Below are positions 5,909 through 7,038 of a DNA stretch of 7,038 nucleotides, piece by piece. The DNA is from WQUF01 sp031549525. Its GTDB lineage: Bacteria > Bacillota > Clostridia > Clostridiales > Clostridiaceae. The DNA lies in NCBI GenBank assembly GCA_031549525.1, contig JAVBPQ010000139.1, forward strand, positions 1-7,038, given 5' to 3'. The number at the start of each line of letters is the position of its first letter. The stretch's first letter is position 1. The notes beneath the pieces were generated by a model. It was not told where the DNA came from. It ran no database searches and saw only the letters and a program-made list of their open reading frames with translations. The translations under genes were made by a program, and so were the position numbers.

Positions 5909-7038
5909 ATGAATCCAGTTCTGATTTTAGACTTTGGTGGTCAATATAACCAGCTTATAGCAAGAAGAATACGAAATTTAGGATATTATTGTGAACTTGT
6001 TCCATACACTGTATCATTAGATGAAATCCTTGAAAAAAATCCTAAAGGAATCATCTTTACAGGGGGACCAAATAGTGTATATGATATAGACTCCCCAAAG
6101 ATTTCTATGAAAATATTTGATTTAAATATTCCAATTTTAGGTATATGCTATGGTGCTCAGCTTATTTGTCATAGCTTAGGCGGAGTGGTGGAGAGAGCTG
6201 ATAAGCCTGAATATGGTGTATCTAATATAACTTTAAAAGACAATGTTCTTTTTAAAAAAATCGAATCTTTAAATTCTTGTCTTATGAGTCACACTGATTC
6301 TATTAAATCTCTTCCTGAAGGGTTTAAAGAAATAGCTTCTACAAAAGGATGTAAATTTTCTGCAATTGCAAATGATGATAAAAAAATATATGGAGTTCAA
6401 TTTCATCCTGAGGTTGAATTAACTCCTTTTGGAGTAGATATGCTCCTGAATTTTTTAAGTGATATTTGCAAAATTCCAAAAAATTGGAACCCAGCTGATT
6501 TTATAGAAAGTAAACTTCAAAATATAAAAAAAGTAGCAGGGGATAAGAAAGTGATATGTGCACTTTCTGGAGGTGTTGATTCTTCTGTAGCAGCTACCAT
6601 TGTGCATAAAGCTATAGGGGATAATTTAACCTGTATTTTTGTCGATCATGGTCTTCTTAGAAAAGATGAAGCAGAGATGGTAGAGAAGATATTTAGAGAT
6701 AGGTTTAAAATTAGATTGATAAAAATAGATGCACAAGAGAGATTTTTATCTAAGTTAGAAGGTGTGATTGATCCTGAAAAGAAGAGAAAGATAATCGGAG
6801 AAGAGTTTATAAGAGTGTTTGAAGAAGAAGCATCAAAACTTGGGGATATTTCTTTTTTAGTTCAAGGAACGATCTATGCAGATGTCATTGAAAGCGGTAC
6901 TAAAACTTCATCTGTTATAAAGAGCCATCATAATGTAGGTGGACTTCCTGAGAAAATGAATTTTAAATTGATTGAGCCTCTCAGGGAATTATTTAAAGAT
7001 GAGGTTAGAAATGTTGGTTTAGAACTTGGTCTTCCAAA
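5909..7038 (+). CDS. guaA: GMP synthase (glutamine-hydrolysing), 3' end missing
   Basis: The frame runs from ATG at 5909 to the window edge without a stop; 376 codons of a family usually about 510 residues long are visible. The enzyme makes GMP from XMP, ATP and glutamine. The N-terminal class I glutamine amidotransferase starts VLILDFGGQYNQLIARR, with TGGPNSVYD (51-59), nucleophile Cys80 in GICYGAQL, and His166/Glu168 in QFHPEVE completing the triad. The ATP-pyrophosphatase domain begins near residue 205 with P-loop SGGVDSS (220-226), followed by FVDHGLLRK, QGTIYADVIES and SHHNVGGLPE. The usual His after the HPEV motif is Leu here (HPEVELTPFG), a minor variation. The C-terminal dimerisation domain is cut off. 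The ribosome binding site AAAGGA (5892-5897) is 11 bases from the ATG; an ATG at 5902 is out of frame. It works directly after Xpt in making guanine nucleotides. Confidence 0.97.
   Translation, partial: MNPVLILDFGGQYNQLIARRIRNLGYYCELVPYTVSLDEILEKNPKGIIFTGGPNSVYDIDSPKISMKIFDLNIPILGICYGAQLICHSLGGVVERADKPEYGVSNITLKDNVLFKKIESLNSCLMSHTDSIKSLPEGFKEIASTKGCKFSAIANDDKKIYGVQFHPEVELTPFGVDMLLNFLSDICKIPKNWNPADFIESKLQNIKKVAGDKKVICALSGGVDSSVAATIVHKAIGDNLTCIFVDHGLLRKDEAEMVEKIFRDRFKIRLIKIDAQERFLSKLEGVIDPEKKRKIIGEEFIRVFEEEASKLGDISFLVQGTIYADVIESGTKTSSVIKSHHNVGGLPEKMNFKLIEPLRELFKDEVRNVGLELGLP

Noticed and set aside
1..7038. CRISPR array, insertion sequence, tRNA or rRNA genes
   Set aside because: No regularly spaced direct repeats, transposase motifs, terminal inverted repeats or structured RNA genes were seen on either strand.

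Overview
The window is AT-rich DNA (roughly 30% GC by eye, not counted). Codon use is heavy in AAA, ATA, TTA and AGA, and the ribosome binding sites are strong and purine-rich. The protein families (a 2-hydroxyacyl-CoA dehydratase activase system, a clostridial-type Xpt and GuaA, and a transglutaminase-like protein with a surface-protein look) point to an anaerobic Firmicute, most likely Clostridium or a close relative. I cannot name a species.

Layout. Positions 1-981 hold the 3' part of a plus-strand gene that enters from outside the window. It encodes a probably secreted transglutaminase-like protein and is closed by a clear hairpin terminator at 990-1021. Positions 1022-1237 contain a short open stretch that may be a gene remnant (1074-1163) and a candidate promoter (1168-1196). 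Positions 1238-4210 form a three-gene plus-strand operon: two mutually related proteins of the 2-hydroxyacyl-CoA dehydratase superfamily (COG3580/DUF2229-like and COG3581-like), whose genes overlap by 8 bases, then a BadF/HgdC-type ATP-dependent activase. A hairpin at 4294-4340 can terminate this operon and also the convergent xpt gene. Positions 4362-4934 (minus strand) encode xanthine phosphoribosyltransferase. A divergent intergenic region (4935-5115) separates it from an aspartate/glutamate racemase-family gene (5116-5829). The window ends inside guaA (5909-7038, GMP synthase), which has no stop codon here.

How the genes work together. xpt (salvage of xanthine to XMP) and guaA (XMP to GMP) are consecutive biochemical steps and sit on either side of the racemase gene, so the right half is a purine/guanylate neighbourhood. 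The left operon is the most interesting part. It has all the parts of an ATP-driven low-potential electron-transfer system: an actin-fold ATPase with the two cysteines that hold a bridging [4Fe-4S] cluster, plus two partner subunits that each keep three family-typical cysteines. No CoA-transferase, electron-transfer flavoprotein or classical dehydratase gene lies beside it, so its substrate is unknown. As I recall, the same modules occur fused in one very large protein in many clostridia, and here they appear as three separate genes.
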